From positions 30,995,246-31,059,245 of the forward strand of contig NC_077241.1 in the NCBI RefSeq assembly GCF_947179165.1: DNA of 64,000 nt, written 5' to 3'. This document shows, piece by piece, positions 32,620 through 44,144 of this stretch (within the stretch, counting starts at the first letter, position 1; each line of letters opens with the position of its first letter). The notes below the pieces were generated by a model. It had not been told where the DNA came from. It searched no databases and was given only the letters and a program-made list of their open reading frames with translations. A program made the position numbers and the translations under genes. Origin of the DNA: Solanum dulcamara. Taxonomy: Eukaryota > Streptophyta > Magnoliopsida > Solanales > Solanaceae.

Positions 32620-33420
32620 TCCGACCATTGGAATTTTGCCTTCTTTTATGTCAACTTAGTTAAAGGCGAAGCAATAGATGAGAACCATTCAACAAACCTT
32701 CTGTAGTATCCGACTAAACCCAAAAAGATTCTAATGTCTGAAGTAGATAATGGTCTAGGCCAATTTTTAACCGCCTCCATTTTCTTTGGATCTACTTTAA
32801 TCCCATCACCAGACACCACATGGCCATGAAATGCAACCTCTCTTAGCCAAAATTAGCACTTACTAAATTTAGCGAATAGTTCCTTTTCCCTCAATGTTTG
32901 CAACACAATCCTCAAGTGACCCATATGATCTTCCTCATTTTGAGAGTAAATCAAGATGTCATCAATAAACACCACTACAAATATATCCAAATATGGCTTG
33001 AAAATGCGATTCATCAAATCCATGAATATAGCGGGAGCATTTGTCAACCCAAATGACATTACTACAAATTCAAAATGACTATATCTTGTCTGAAAGGCCA
33101 TCTTGGAAATATCACACTCCCTTACCCTCAATTGATGATAACGAAATGGAGGTCAATCTTGGAAAAATAGCTAGCTCCTTGTAATTGATCAAATAAGTCA
33201 TATATCCTTGCAATTGGATATTTGTTCTTTATGATGATCTTATTCAATTGCCGATAGTTTATACATATTTGGAGTGACCTATCTTTCTTCCTAACAAACA
33301 ACACGGGAGCACCCCAATGTAAAATACTTGGTCTTATAAAACCCTTATCCAACAAATCCTTCAATTGTTCTTTTAACTCCTTAAATTCTGCCAGAGCCAT
33401 ATGGTAAGAAGAAATAAAGA
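32620..33420 (-). pseudogene. Reverse transcriptase, family C(-)
   Basis: Blocks [57 protein letters not shown] and SYFSKIDL (33128-33400) continue after a frameshift with [39 protein letters not shown] and the catalytic [14 protein letters not shown] at about 32950. The active-site aspartates are intact. The connection region to 32620 carries a few stops. It is the best preserved RT in the window. Confidence 0.88.
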
Positions 33421-33424
33421 TAGG

Positions 33425-34000
33425 TTAGGTATCGGAAAAGAGATCTATGCCAAATTCAATCTCCCTTTCGGGGGGAATATCGGGCAAATCATCGAGAAAT
33501 ACATTGGAGAACTCATTAACTATAGGGACTGACTCAAGAGTAGGAGTTTTAAAATCAATATCCCTAATCCGCATAATATGATAAATGCACCCTTTGAAAA
33601 TTATTTTTCGGACCTTAATACATGAGATGAATCGACCCATAACCACTGAATCATTTCTCTTCCATTCAAGAATAGGCTCATTAGGGAAGTGACACTTAAC
33701 CACACGAGTTCTACAACATAGAGATGTGTAAGCGACATGTAACCAATCCATATCAAGAATGATGTTGAAATCAGTCATATCAAGTTCAACAAGGTCATAT
33801 AGAATAACTTTGTGCAAGACCCACACGGGACAATTTCTATAAGCTCTCTAGGCTAATATTGAACCACCAATAAAAGTATAGATCGAGAAAGGTTCTATTA
33901 ACACTTTGAGGCACACATCAAATCTCATAGCAATGTAAGGAGTAACAAATGAAAAATTGGCACCCGAATCAAGCAATGCATAAAAAAAGAAGTTAAAGAC
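33425..34000 (-). pseudogene. Aspartic protease, family C(-)
   Basis: ALLDSGANFSFVTPYIAMRF (about 33925-33985) keeps the active-site D-S-G. A stop follows near 33850. The remaining 133-residue frame has [10 protein letters not shown] (flap/second-half motif) and the exit sequence [16 protein letters not shown] that leads to RT. Confidence 0.83.
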
Positions 34001-35117
34001 TCTTAACATACCCATGACCACATCGGGAGACTCATCAACCTCTTGCCTGGCATGAAGAGCATAGAATCGATTGTTGCATTGGTCACCCTTAGGTTGAGCT
34101 TGGGCGTCTTATTTCACTTGGCCTCCTATAGGACAACCATCTCCACCCTTGTTGGCTATAAGAGGGCATTTGAATCGCTTATGGACCATCTTTCCACACC
34201 CAAGAAAGCATCCATTCCCATTAAGCACCTTCCTCCATGAAGTTTTCCATACTTTACACACCTTGGAATAGAAAGGTTACTAGCATTTGCACCTTTTTCA
34301 CCTTGAGCTTTAGGGTATGGCACCCTATCCTTAGCAAACTTCTTCCCCGAGCTTTGGCCTTGATGAGAACATCCACTGCTACAAACAGTCCTAGTATTAG
34401 AGAACCCACCTTCATATTGGGCCCTCTTAAAATCCCTCATTCTTATTTTATTGATCTTTTCTCCTTTAATTTGTTCGGCAAAGTCATAAGCCGAGATATG
34501 TCTATCTTCTTAACAAGCATAGAGGTGCGACATTCCTTAGCAACTAAGTTGGACACCCCTGATATGAGTTTACTCATTCGGGCCCGTGGATCGGCAACTA
34601 TTGAAGGAGCATACTTGGATAGCTTAGTAAACTTAAGGGCATAGTCCCTCATCCCCATATTGCCTTGTCGAAGATTTATGAACTCCAACACTCTAGCCTC
34701 CCTTAACTCAAGAGAGAAAAAGTGATCAAGGAAAGCAAGTTTGAAAACTTTCCATTCAACAGGACCTTCATCCACTCTCTCCAACTTCCATTGAGTGTAC
34801 CATATTTGAGCAACACCTTTGAGTTGGTAAGCCGCCAACTCTGATTTTTCTTCCGAAGTCACCCCCATAATACTCACTATCTTCTAGACCTCATCAATGA
34901 ACTCTTGAGGATCCTCATCAACCTTTGAGCCATGAAACTCCAGAGAATTCATTCGTGCAAAGTCCCTTACTCTTAAGGCTGGAGTAGGAACATTAGAAGG
35001 AGCCACGACACCTTGGTTTGTCACTACTCTAGCTAGCATAGAGTAGATCATTTTCATAACATACATGTAATGTGAGAATTGTCCTTTTATTATTATAATC
35101 ATTTCTGCATAATTCAT
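34000..35117 (-). pseudogene. gag remnant fused to LTR sequence, family C(-)
   Basis: Gag blocks LRVRDFARMNSLEFHGSKVD, LSAYQLKGVAQIWYTQW-like, FFSLELREARVLEF, LSKYAPSIVADPRARMSKLI and a damaged zinc region (CVKYGKLHGGRC, with the second Cys changed to Tyr) are all readable. The first 26 residues of the upstream frame (35039-35117) come from LTR sequence. A deletion joined the LTR at ATAGAGTAG directly to gag codons. Confidence 0.8.
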
Positions 35118-36149
35118 ATCATTAGTCCTTAGGTCGCCTTACTTCATACTTTGAAAATTCATGACCATAGCTTGAAATTTAAAATTAGGGTATGACATGA
35201 ATGCATGATCAATTGACTTGAAAATTATGAAACTAACTTGAAAACATTCATGATCATAAACTTTATATCAGCCCATACATAATTCATATAGATAATATCC
35301 TTTAGAAGTATAAGTCAAAATACTCATAATTTACATCATGAACTCTAAAAATCAAACTAGGAGAATTTATGAAAAAACTCCTCAATTTAATTCAATAACC
35401 ATCAATTTATATCAAAATAGACTCATGATCATACTTTAAATCAAAATTCATGCAATTGGAATAGAGATCACAAAACCTATAAAATATCAAACTTTAATTT
35501 GACAAAAAACTTTGAGAAATTGATTGGGCTCCATGGATGAAAGGATCCATGAATCAATATCCACATACCTTGAATGAGAACATCAATTAATTTGGAAGAA
35601 CTTAAGAATTTTGATGGAGAAATTGAGTGAATTTGCTTGAAGTCTTCAATGGAAACCCTTGAGAGCCTTTTTATAGAGAAACAAATATTTGATAGATGAA
35701 TTGTAGAAGAATGAATAGAATTAGAGGTTTAGGTTAATTTATAGAGTTGAATTAGGTCCTAAAAACGTCTAGGTCATTAACTAATAATTTGGGAAAAGTC
35801 TAAAACGTCTAAAAAAACTAAATTCGGCCAGAACTACTTCTCAGGTCCGCGACGCGGTCCTGTCGCGGACCACTCGGTCGGAAAACTGTCCCCAGGTCCG
35901 TGACACAGTCCTATCATGGACCACACTATTTTGTAGATTTTTCGAAAATCCTTCTTCTATTCTATGGGTCCTAAAAATTCACCAAGACTATTTTCCCACA
36001 GGTTTTGACCTCCTGATCAATATTCCGAACTCGAATTTTCCAAAAAGATTAAGGATAATGCGTTACATGAGGGGCCTATTTTCAAGGCATTGTTAAGGCA
36101 CTTATGAATATTTTGTGTGCATTTTTTTTATTTTTTGAGGGATGTTACA
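35039..36149 (-). repeat. Family C(-) 5' LTR, partial (first 1.1 kb)
   Basis: It aligns with 29289-30360 of the 3' LTR. On the - strand it begins TGTAACATCCC at 36149. The missing portion equals 28356-29288 of the 3' LTR. The perfect hairpin GGTCCGCGAC/GTCGCGGACC is at 35844-35871, and a second imperfect one is at 35895-35922. Confidence 0.92.
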
Positions 36150-36154
36150 ATGGG

Positions 36155-38400
36155 CCTTATTAGATGATTCTTAGATTTCAATAACGAAGTGAAGAGAAGT
36201 TTTTGAGGGTTTGCGTCTAATTTTTGTCTTTGTGTTATACAGTTTTGGAGACATATTTATTATATAAAATAGATTTTAAATTTGTATTTATATTTTACAA
36301 TGTAATCTCATAATTAGTATTTGCAATGTTTGAGGGCTCCATCATATGCTTTCGAATACCTATTCATATGTGGGTAAGGTCAATTCTCTTTAAAAGTACA
36401 ATGCATCTTGCAATCTAAAATAAGACAAGAAAAATAAAGGTATTCATAAATCAATTATACATTTTTGTCTTGAAGGTCATTTATCAACAACTGAAACATA
36501 ACACATCTATACTACCTTAAAAAATTCCTATTGAGCAAATAGTTGCACCAACAGTGCTCCTCCCACAAAACATAATTAAATGTTTGGCTTACGCTTTGGT
36601 ACTGAAATTGCTAGCCACCATTAACGAGTTGTAAGTTTTTCTCATGTTTATTTGGAATTTACATCAGTTCACTCACCTATATTTTAGCCAATCAAGATAC
36701 ACGTCCCATCGATCCTAAATTGACAGTGAAATTATTATATACACTTAACTAAAAGCATTCAACTTAATTAAAAATTTATTAGAAGGCATTTTTACAGCCT
36801 TTCAACAGAACACTACTAATACCTCCTACCCACACAGATCGTCACCTACAACACACATACTCTAGAAAGACACTAAACTCGACCAATATCAGAACAGTCG
36901 CGACTTATAAATTTAACCTGTTTAGTAGAAACTAACACAGATGCAATAAGATCAACAATTATCCATCACCACCCTCGAGCAAATAGGAATCTCCTATTGC
37001 TTCACATTAACTAAACTCTCTATCTTTCGCAACAAATCATCAATTTCACTATGTTATGTGTTTACTCTATTTTGCGCAGATTTAAAATTTTTACGACGTG
37101 GCTCTCCCTGCAAATTAAAAATACAAATTTGGATAGCCATCGGTGAAATATTTCTCCTCCGTGAATCAGTTGTAAGTTCCATCTAATTTATTATCCCATT
37201 AACATTTAAACAGAAAACGTTCTCTCACCTATATTCCATCTGATTAAAATTATACACCCCGTAAAAGCTTTACTATTCTTTTATTTAACATTCAAAGTGA
37301 TAATGAACTCTCAAAAGGACAAATTTAACAATGATCCTCTATTCTACTTAACCTAGTACCAACTCTTTATGTGGTTTCGAATTATAAGATTTACAAAATA
37401 GATTAACTACAATCATGCATGAACATTGATACTTCATCCCTTATTGATGTTCCCTTAATAACAACATGTAGTAGATGCCTACCCTTTTGACTCCCCCATT
37501 TTCAATATATTACTCTTATTTTAGCCATGCTCAAAATTTAATATAGTAAAGAATAATTTTAAATCATGTACTTTAACACAAAATATATGCATAATTGCCA
37601 AAACTTCGTATAGTTTTATCTTTGTAATTGGCGATGTAGGATGTTTAAAATGATAAGACATATGTGGGTTCATAAATGAATATTATTAGCAACCTATCAA
37701 TGGCCCTTTAAAAAGAAAAGGATTGACAGAACATACCTAAACACATTCTACTGGTGGTGCTAAAGCCTAGGCGAACAAGAAGTGGACAAAGAGCAGGAAG
37801 TAAAGCACCCCCCTCTAGGAGGGAAGTTCAGGGGTTAGAGTGTTCCTGATTCATATGCAGTTTCCTCTCTAAATTCAACATATTGAATTAGCACCCATAA
37901 TTGTGGTGCTATCATGAATGTCTTTGGGTCCCTAACGATGTTACTAATATAGTGGTTTTAAGGATAAATGTACTTCTATAGAGCAACACAAAAACTCCCC
38001 CAAATAACTTACTTCATAATGATCTTAATTCATATTGTGCCTATGAAGGGGTGTAATACTTTAGCCCCTAACTCTTACAAATATACATGATACATACCCT
38101 ATTTTAATTTAATTTTTTTGGTTTGGCCGAACACAAAGTTTCTGAAAAAACCATTAGCAAAATGACGATGGTCATTTTTAAAAAAAATACCTTTAGGATA
38201 AATATGCCTCGGGAATGAAACCATTAGCAAACTGTCGATGTTCTTTAAAAATAAAATAACTATCCAAAAATATCGACAAAACTCTATGAGTGGGCGTAGG
38301 CCCTTGTTCAACATTAATTATTTGCTATATTAGTCCAAGCACCTGTCTCTTTCTTTTGGATAGGGTCGATAAAAGCGATCCTGGACAAAGAAAATTGATA
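36155..38400. other. AT-rich region without recognised genes
   Basis: It begins with the remainder of the duplicated host segment (36155-36230). Beyond that no open frame or element is recognisable. CCATTAGCAA recurs at 38151 and 38221 within a 70-base imperfect duplication. This is presumably old host or unclassified repeat DNA. Confidence 0.4.
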
Positions 38401-38403
38401 AAT

Positions 38404-38935
38404 CCAATTTTGGCCGACCACATCTTCATCTTTCTGAAAAGAAGGTTGGTATGTACTTTGAGAAGATATGGACGGATCCCGATATCGAGATTCCTACATA
38501 TCTCCTACTATATGAGAATTCAGGTCACTTATAGTTCAAGGCACTTGATTTGGCACACGAATTTGAAAGAATACAAAAGCTATCCTGGTGTCGAATTATG
38601 GAGAAACTAGAATTCTCAAGAATGAGATGAGGAATTTTGTTGGAGTACAGTCGATTTTTCAATATTGAGCCCACCTATATATCCCTAAACTTGGAAATCA
38701 GACTGTTTGTAGTTTGACTCAATTTATTGAAAAGAAAATCTCTTATGCTAAGATAACATTCAGATGGAAGGAGGGACAACTAAATTGAGTATGAAAAAGA
38801 GTCTTGCAATATCTTAGCCATGAATGTGGTACACTTCACACCCATAATAAGAACTTACACAAAAATAATTTCCACAACTTCGATGCATTTTCACTTGGAT
38901 TGGAAAGTTGCCTCCAGTTTTTTGAAGCTTTTCGG
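38404..38935 (+). pseudogene. Unrecognised broken reading frame
   Basis: One frame reads RPHLHLSEKKVGMYFEKIWT, then DPDIEIPTYLLLYENSGHL, stop, FKALDLAHEFERIQKLSWC, RIMEKLEFSRMR, stop, GILLEYSRFFNIEPTYISLN. The residue composition looks like real protein, and three or four stops break it. It has no retrotransposon motif and no family I can name. It could be a gene fragment or processed copy. I give no function. Confidence 0.35.
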
Positions 38936-39527
38936 ATGCTAAACTAAAATTGATAAACACCAAGAAATATCCATATGCCTTCTAATAGAGGTGTGGTTTG
39001 ATTATGGTGGAAGTTGTTCCTCATCTCGCGTCCTATGATTTTAATATTCCTCTTCAAACTGTGTCCCAATTCGCTGCTAAGAAAAAGTTTCACATTGTGC
39101 TGCATCTCTTTTGATGTCATTCACACCAGTGGTTTGTTTGAGAATCCATCCTCTTGGATACTCTTGAAAATTACTGAGACAGAACTTATTAGTGTAAAAA
39201 TATAATTCAAAATAGAGAAGTAGTGTTGTTACTATATCGGCATGTATCCATCTCTTTAAATATTTGACGTCAACTTCCTTCAGTTTAACTAAAGCAAATA
39301 AAGCTTATATTGATGGGATTTAAAAATATATTTTTTGAGCATCCCTCTTTCAACTTTGATGCTATAAATGATAAATGGATGTGATGCAATACATTAATGT
39401 GATGCATCATGTTGATGGCCCCCTCGGCGATGATGTTCTTGTAATAAAGATAGTGATGATGACTCTCTTTCGATGAAAGAAGTTAATGTTTTCTTGAGAA
39501 ATAAAGATGACGTTGATATTCTCATAA

Positions 39528-39823
39528 TGCATGAAGATTTTTCTCGCAATGTAAGAATTTCTCGCGGTGCATGAATATTTTTGCAATGCATGAATTTCAC
39601 GCGATGAATGAAATTTTTTTGCAATGAATGAAGATTTTTCACAATGCATGAATTTCTTGTGATGCATAAATTTGTCGCCATGCATAAATATTTTTCGCAT
39701 TGCATGAAGATTTTTTGCAATGCTTGAAGTTTTGTGATGCATGAATGTTTTGCGATGCATGGATGTTTTGCGATGCATGGAGATTTTCTTGCTATGTATA
39801 ATTTTTTCGCTATGCGTGATGAC
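39528..39823. repeat. 18-22-bp minisatellite with GATGCATG core, about 15 units
   Basis: Units such as GCATGAATGTTTTGCGAT and GCATGAAGATTTTTCGCAAT repeat head to tail. Short (17-18 base) and long (20-22 base) forms alternate in places. It makes spurious His/Cys/Ile/Lys-rich frames on the other strand. Confidence 0.85.
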
Positions 39824-39829
39824 ACAAAT

Positions 39830-40640
39830 GATGTTTCCCAGTATCGAATGAAGATAATGCTTTGCTGAACAATGTAGATGATCTTTTGGGTGGCGATATC
39901 GTCCCATTTTAACAATATAATATAAGTTACCCTCTAGGTAAGAATAGTATCATATTTAATAACATGATGCAGATAAATTTCTTTCATGTATCTTAATTGC
40001 TGCAAAAAAAATATTGCTTTCTTCAAGGTTTTCATTTGTTCAATCTCAGAACACTGTTGTATATTCATTATGGATCTCGCCTCACTAATAATTTGGGTGA
40101 GATAATGCAGCTCGTATTCCTAATTCCTTAGTATAAGAAGGAAAAAAAATTCCTGCATCGATAGAGAAATTGTTAGTTTAAAATAAACTAATCTATATTG
40201 ACTCCTTCGATTACCTGCTCCTTATACCGCTATATCCAGTTGATTTATCCAATCCCCGCTTATTTGATAGATAAGACACAATATATTTATGTAAAATAAT
40301 TTAAACAAAAAAAAGTTTTTAAGGAAAGTAGGTTTTCAATAGTAACATTTAGAAAAGATCACTGCCAAGTGTCATCACATCAAGATTAGCGAATGTCATT
40401 GGGGTTTGAAATACTGGGTCTATCTGATAACTCGTTTGAAAGGTTTGTAGATTACTTGAAGCTTGAGAATCTTCAAATTGTCCTCCAAAATTTGCGATAG
40501 TCAAGAAGTTCTGTAGTTGATCCTGAGCTCTGACAGTACTGGAGATGGTCGAAGTTTTTTTTGAACGTCTAACAATGATGGGGATCATTTGAAGTTAGCT
40601 TTAAATTTATGATCATAGTGGAGGTATTTGAAGTTGTCTT
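39830..40640. other. AT-rich spacer, possibly 3' region of the family D element
   Basis: No motif is recognisable. An 80-codon frame on the - strand (40349-40588) has no identifiable features. No family D LTR end is found here. Confidence 0.35.
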
Positions 40641-40649
40641 CGAACTTAA

Positions 40650-41200
40650 GATAATGATTGATGAAATTTTTAAGGTCATTCTCAAAAATTTATGTCCTAG
40701 TTAGATGTCTTGATGAATCTCGAACTTATTGAAAGAATATTTGCAGAATTTTTGAGACCCTTCTCAAAAATTCTATCCTAGTTGTGATTTCCGATGTACC
40801 TTCAATCTTGACTTGTTGGAAAAAAAATCTCCCTTTTGAGAATTTTTTTAGTTTCCTTCAAAAATTCTTCCCTAATTTCTATTGTAAAGGGAAATAGAAA
40901 TCTTATGGGAAGTATGACCGAGCCGTTGTGGAGCTTACGTATCTCATTGAGGTAGAAATCAGGTCAAACATAGTTACCCTCTAGAGAGGCAAATAAGATA
41001 TAGGAAACTTTGGTAAGGATATGACCGAGGCCGACATAGGCCGCTTATGTATCTCATTCTTGAGAATTCAGGTCAAATATAGTTTAAATACAAAAAGGAA
41101 TATTGAAAATAGATAAAGGGGTGACTGAAGACGACATAGGCCACCTACGTATCTCATTCTTGAGAATTTAGGTCAGACATAGTTCATTACAAAGGGACAA
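40650..41200 (-). repeat. Two tandem repeat arrays in the family D 3' untranslated region
   Basis: Array 1 (about 40660-40885) has three roughly 90-100-base units with TTCTCAAAAATTC and TCCTAGTT words. Array 2 has three units of 100-107 bases starting at 40916, 41023 and 41123, each with GACCGAGGCCGACATAGGCC, then CTTACGTATCTCATTCTTGA and CAGGTCAAACATAGTT-like sequence. A related CCTACGTATCTCAT occurs once more at 60003 between ORF1 and gag. Variable 3' tandem repeats are a known habit of Tat-lineage elements. Confidence 0.75.
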
Positions 41201-41289
41201 TTAAAAACAAATAAGCATAAGAACAATTACAAGCAAATGATACAATTACAAGAAAAATAAAAAAAACTCTGAATCTTCAAACATAGTAT

Positions 41290-42346
41290 CTCTTGACAGT
41301 ATCTGAGTTAATTGGTTTCATCCACTCTTAACCATCCATTTTTGACAATATTAGGGCACCTCCAGATAATACTTTGCGAACCATGATCGGTCCTTTCCAA
41401 TTTCGTACGAACCTTTCTTTATACTTTTCTTGATGTGGAAAACTGTTTTTGAGAATCAACTTACCAACTTCAAATATTCTTGGTCTCACTTATTTGTTGA
41501 AAGCACGAGTCACTCTTTGTTGATATAATTGACCATGGCAAACAGCGGCTATTTTTTTCATCAATCAAGGCTAAATGCTCAATTCGATGGCGAACCCAAT
41601 CGACATTACTCAATTCATCTTCTTGAATGATTCTTAACAAAGTTATTTCAATTTCAGCAGGTATCACTACTTCCATCCCATACACTAAAAAGTATGGTGT
41701 TTCTCCAATTGATGTTCTAACAATTGTACGATAACCCAACGAAGCATATAGTAACATTTCATGCCAACCTCTGTGATTGTCATCATTTTCATTAAGATCT
41801 TTTTTATGTTCTTATTGGCAGCTTCTACGGCTCCATTTGTTTGTGGATGATAAGCAGTTGATTTCGATGAGTTATCTTGAATTACTTAGATATCTCTTTC
41901 ATCAAATGATTGTTGATATTTGATCCATTATCGGTAATGATGGAGTTCAGTATTCCAAACCTAAATATCAAATTATTGTGGATGAAATTGGCTACTACCT
42001 TCTTCATTACAGATTTATACGAGACTACTTCCACCCATTTGGTGAAGTAATCGATGGAAATTAGGATAAATATATGCCTGTTGGAGGTAGCTGGCTCTAT
42101 TGGACCAATAACATCGATGCTCCAAGATATAAATGGCCAAGGAGAACTCATAGCATTGATTTTGTGAGGAGGTACTAGAATTAAATCACCATGCACTTGA
42201 CATTGATGGCATTTTTGCACATACTTACAATAATTATGCTTCATAGTCATCCAAAAATAACCCGCTCGAAGCATCTTCTTTGCCAATGTAAGACCATTCA
42301 TATGAGTACCACAAACTCTAGCGTGAATCTGTTCAATAAGCTTCAT
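41290..42346 (-). pseudogene. Integrase, family D
   Basis: The zinc finger half (HARVCGTHMNGLTLAKKMLR, YFWMTMKHNYCKYVQKCHQC) is intact. The core has D in SIDVIGPI and D in ITDNGSNINN. After a stop and a frame change the glutamate is found in NGAVEAANKNIKK near 41820. The C-terminal frame (41470-41757) reads ETPYFLVYGMEVVIPAEIEI, typical of Tat elements, and ends without a chromodomain. All three catalytic residues survive although the frame is broken at about 41880. Confidence 0.87.
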
Positions 42347-42443
42347 AGCTTTTATAGCATCGACATATCTGAGAAGTCCTATAGCTGAAGTCCTTCTATA
42401 AAGATTTCCCTACTTGGAAAGAAATTGTTAGCCATTCGGTGTA

Positions 42444-43110
42444 TCATCTTCTTCTGATTGAATATCGCATTTTTTGGATAATTTTTGGTTTCTTGATATT
42501 TTTTCTATAAAAATACCAAGGCCTTCCATATGGATCTACTTCAACTAGCAAACAGTGAGCAAGTTGTTCGTTCAAATATATCTTCAAAGGGTTAATGTAA
42601 CTTCTATCTGGATGTTTAATCATTGAGGAGATAGTAGCAAGAAGGGCAGAAAATTGATTTTGCAACCTTGGAGTATGCCCAAATTCGATCTTACAGAACC
42701 TTTTACACAAACTTTGCACTAACTTTACGTACAGTGTAATCTTTGAATTCTTCACGGTCCATTGACCCTGAACCTAGTGAATCGGCAAATTTGAATCTCC
42801 AATTACTAACAACTTTTGAATGTTCTTATCGATGGCCATCTTTAGACCCATGATGTGTGCTTCATATTCAGTCATGTTGTTCGTGCAACAAAATTAGAGT
42901 TTGGCCGCCATAACATAATATTGGCTAGATTTTGATATTAGGATCATTCCAATTCCATTTCCTTCATGATTCACCGCCCAATCAAAGAATACCCTCCAAC
43001 TAGGGTAAGCCTCGGAGATACCTTCTCCTATAAATAATACCTCTTCGTCGAGGAAATAAGTTTTGAGCTATCCATAATCTTCATCAACTTGATTTTCTAT
43101 AAGATGATTG
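42444..43110 (-). pseudogene. Second (archaeal-type) RNase H, family D
   Basis: Tat-lineage elements carry an extra RNase H after the RT-linked one. Here a shifted frame gives WRVFFDWAVNHEGNGIGMIL, then TEYEAHIMGLKMAIDKN-like residues and VIGDSNLPI, corresponding to the D, E and D positions of the fold. The end of the domain is the open frame 42444-42755 (SLCKRFCKIEFGHTPRLQNQ). Stops are frequent between 42760 and 43110. Confidence 0.72.
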
Positions 43111-43118
43111 GCTAAGTC

Positions 43119-44129
43119 TTATGCCTTTATCACCTTTTGGGTCACATACACGATATCAAATTCACTCAATAGCATCTGCCATTTAGCTAATTTGCCCATT
43201 GGCATTACTCTTTGGAAAATATGTTTCAATGGATCTATCTTGGAAATGAGGTATGTAGTGTTTGAAGACAAATAATGTTTCAAATTTTGAGCAATCCAAG
43301 TTAAAGCACAATATGTTTTCTCCAAGAGAGTATAGCGGGACTCGTATGGAATGAACTTCTTGCTTAAGTAGTAGATTGCTCGCTCCTTTTTTCCAGTCTC
43401 ATCATGTTGACCTAGCATGTATCCAAATGCGTTATCCGAGACAGGCAAATATAGAAATAACAGACTTCCTTCCCTAGAAGGAACTAACACCGGTAGATTA
43501 GATAAGTAACTTTTGATAGCTTCAAAAGCGGTTTGACACTCTTCGGTCCATTTTGTTAGTACATCTTTTTTCAACAACTTAAAGATATGCTCAAAAATCA
43601 CTGTGGATTGAACTATGAATCGATTAATGTAGTTCAATCTTCCCAAGAAGCTCATCACTTCTTTCTTAGTCTTTGGTGGAGGTAATTTTTGAATCGCTTT
43701 GATTTTAGCAAGATCAAGCTCGATAATTATATCATGAAGGATGGTCTCCATGGCTCTCATATAAGTGGCATCAAAGTTCTTGATACCAAATAGCATCACT
43801 CGGTAATGATACACAACCTATGGTGTGATGAAAGCTATCTTTTCGGCATCTTTTTCATCCATTAGAATCTGGTGATAACCTGCATAGCAATCCACGAACG
43901 ACTGCATCTTATGATTGGCATAATTATCAATGACAATATGGATATTTGGCAACAGGAAATTATCTTTAAGGCTAGCTTTGTTCATATCTCTATAATCAAC
44001 ACAAATTATGATCTTGTCAACCTTCTTACACACCAAAACAATGTTGTCTAACCAAGTAGGATACAACGTCACTTCCACAATGCTGAATTGAATTTTTTTG
44101 GTAACCTCTTCTTTGATCCTCAAACTCAA
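43119..44129 (-). pseudogene. Reverse transcriptase and RNase H, family D, RT catalytic block deleted
   Basis: RT begins with IVLVCKKVDKIIICVDYRDM, NKASLKDNFLLPNIHIVIDN and SFVDCYAGYHQILMDEKDAE (43818-44129). After a stop come MLFGIKNFDATYMRAMETIL and HDIIIELDLAKIKAIQKLPP. In relatives the catalytic tyrosine-valine-aspartate-aspartate loop and thumb start lie between HD and ELD. Here about 60-70 residues are missing at 43715-43735, in frame. The following connection and RNase H (FLGRLNYINRFI, RAIYYLSKKF, LLEKTYCALTW, LISKIDPLKHIF) stay open for about 190 codons. The protein could not have polymerised DNA. Confidence 0.88.
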
Positions 44130-44144
44130 ATTTGTCTTGAACTT

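Larger units (their letters stand above)
28351..36154 (-). mobile_element. Family C(-) LTR retrotransposon, Tekay/Del-like, with ATGGG target duplication
   Basis: The element spans 28356-36149 between perfect 5-bp target duplications ATGGG (28351-28355 and 36150-36154). The 3' LTR is complete (28356-30360). The 5' LTR is only its first 1.1 kb (35039-36149). The rest of that LTR, the primer site, the leader and the gag start are deleted. Inside, on the - strand, gag, protease, RT, RNase H, integrase and a chromodomain-like tail follow in order, all interrupted by stops. The duplication proves a single insertion event; the deletion came later. Confidence 0.93.

Noticed and set aside
32620..33420. 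Endogenous pararetrovirus reverse transcriptase
   Set aside because: It lies between LTRs with target duplications and is followed by integrase and a chromodomain-like tail, which pararetroviruses lack.
36590..37260. Two similar GTTGTAAGTT...CTCACCTATATT blocks about 560 bases apart
   Set aside because: The similarity is weak and scattered in AT-rich DNA and could be chance.
39394..39915. Two overlapping 166-173-codon frames rich in His, Cys, Ile and Lys
   Set aside because: They are the translation of a minisatellite in two frames. Repetition explains the open frames.
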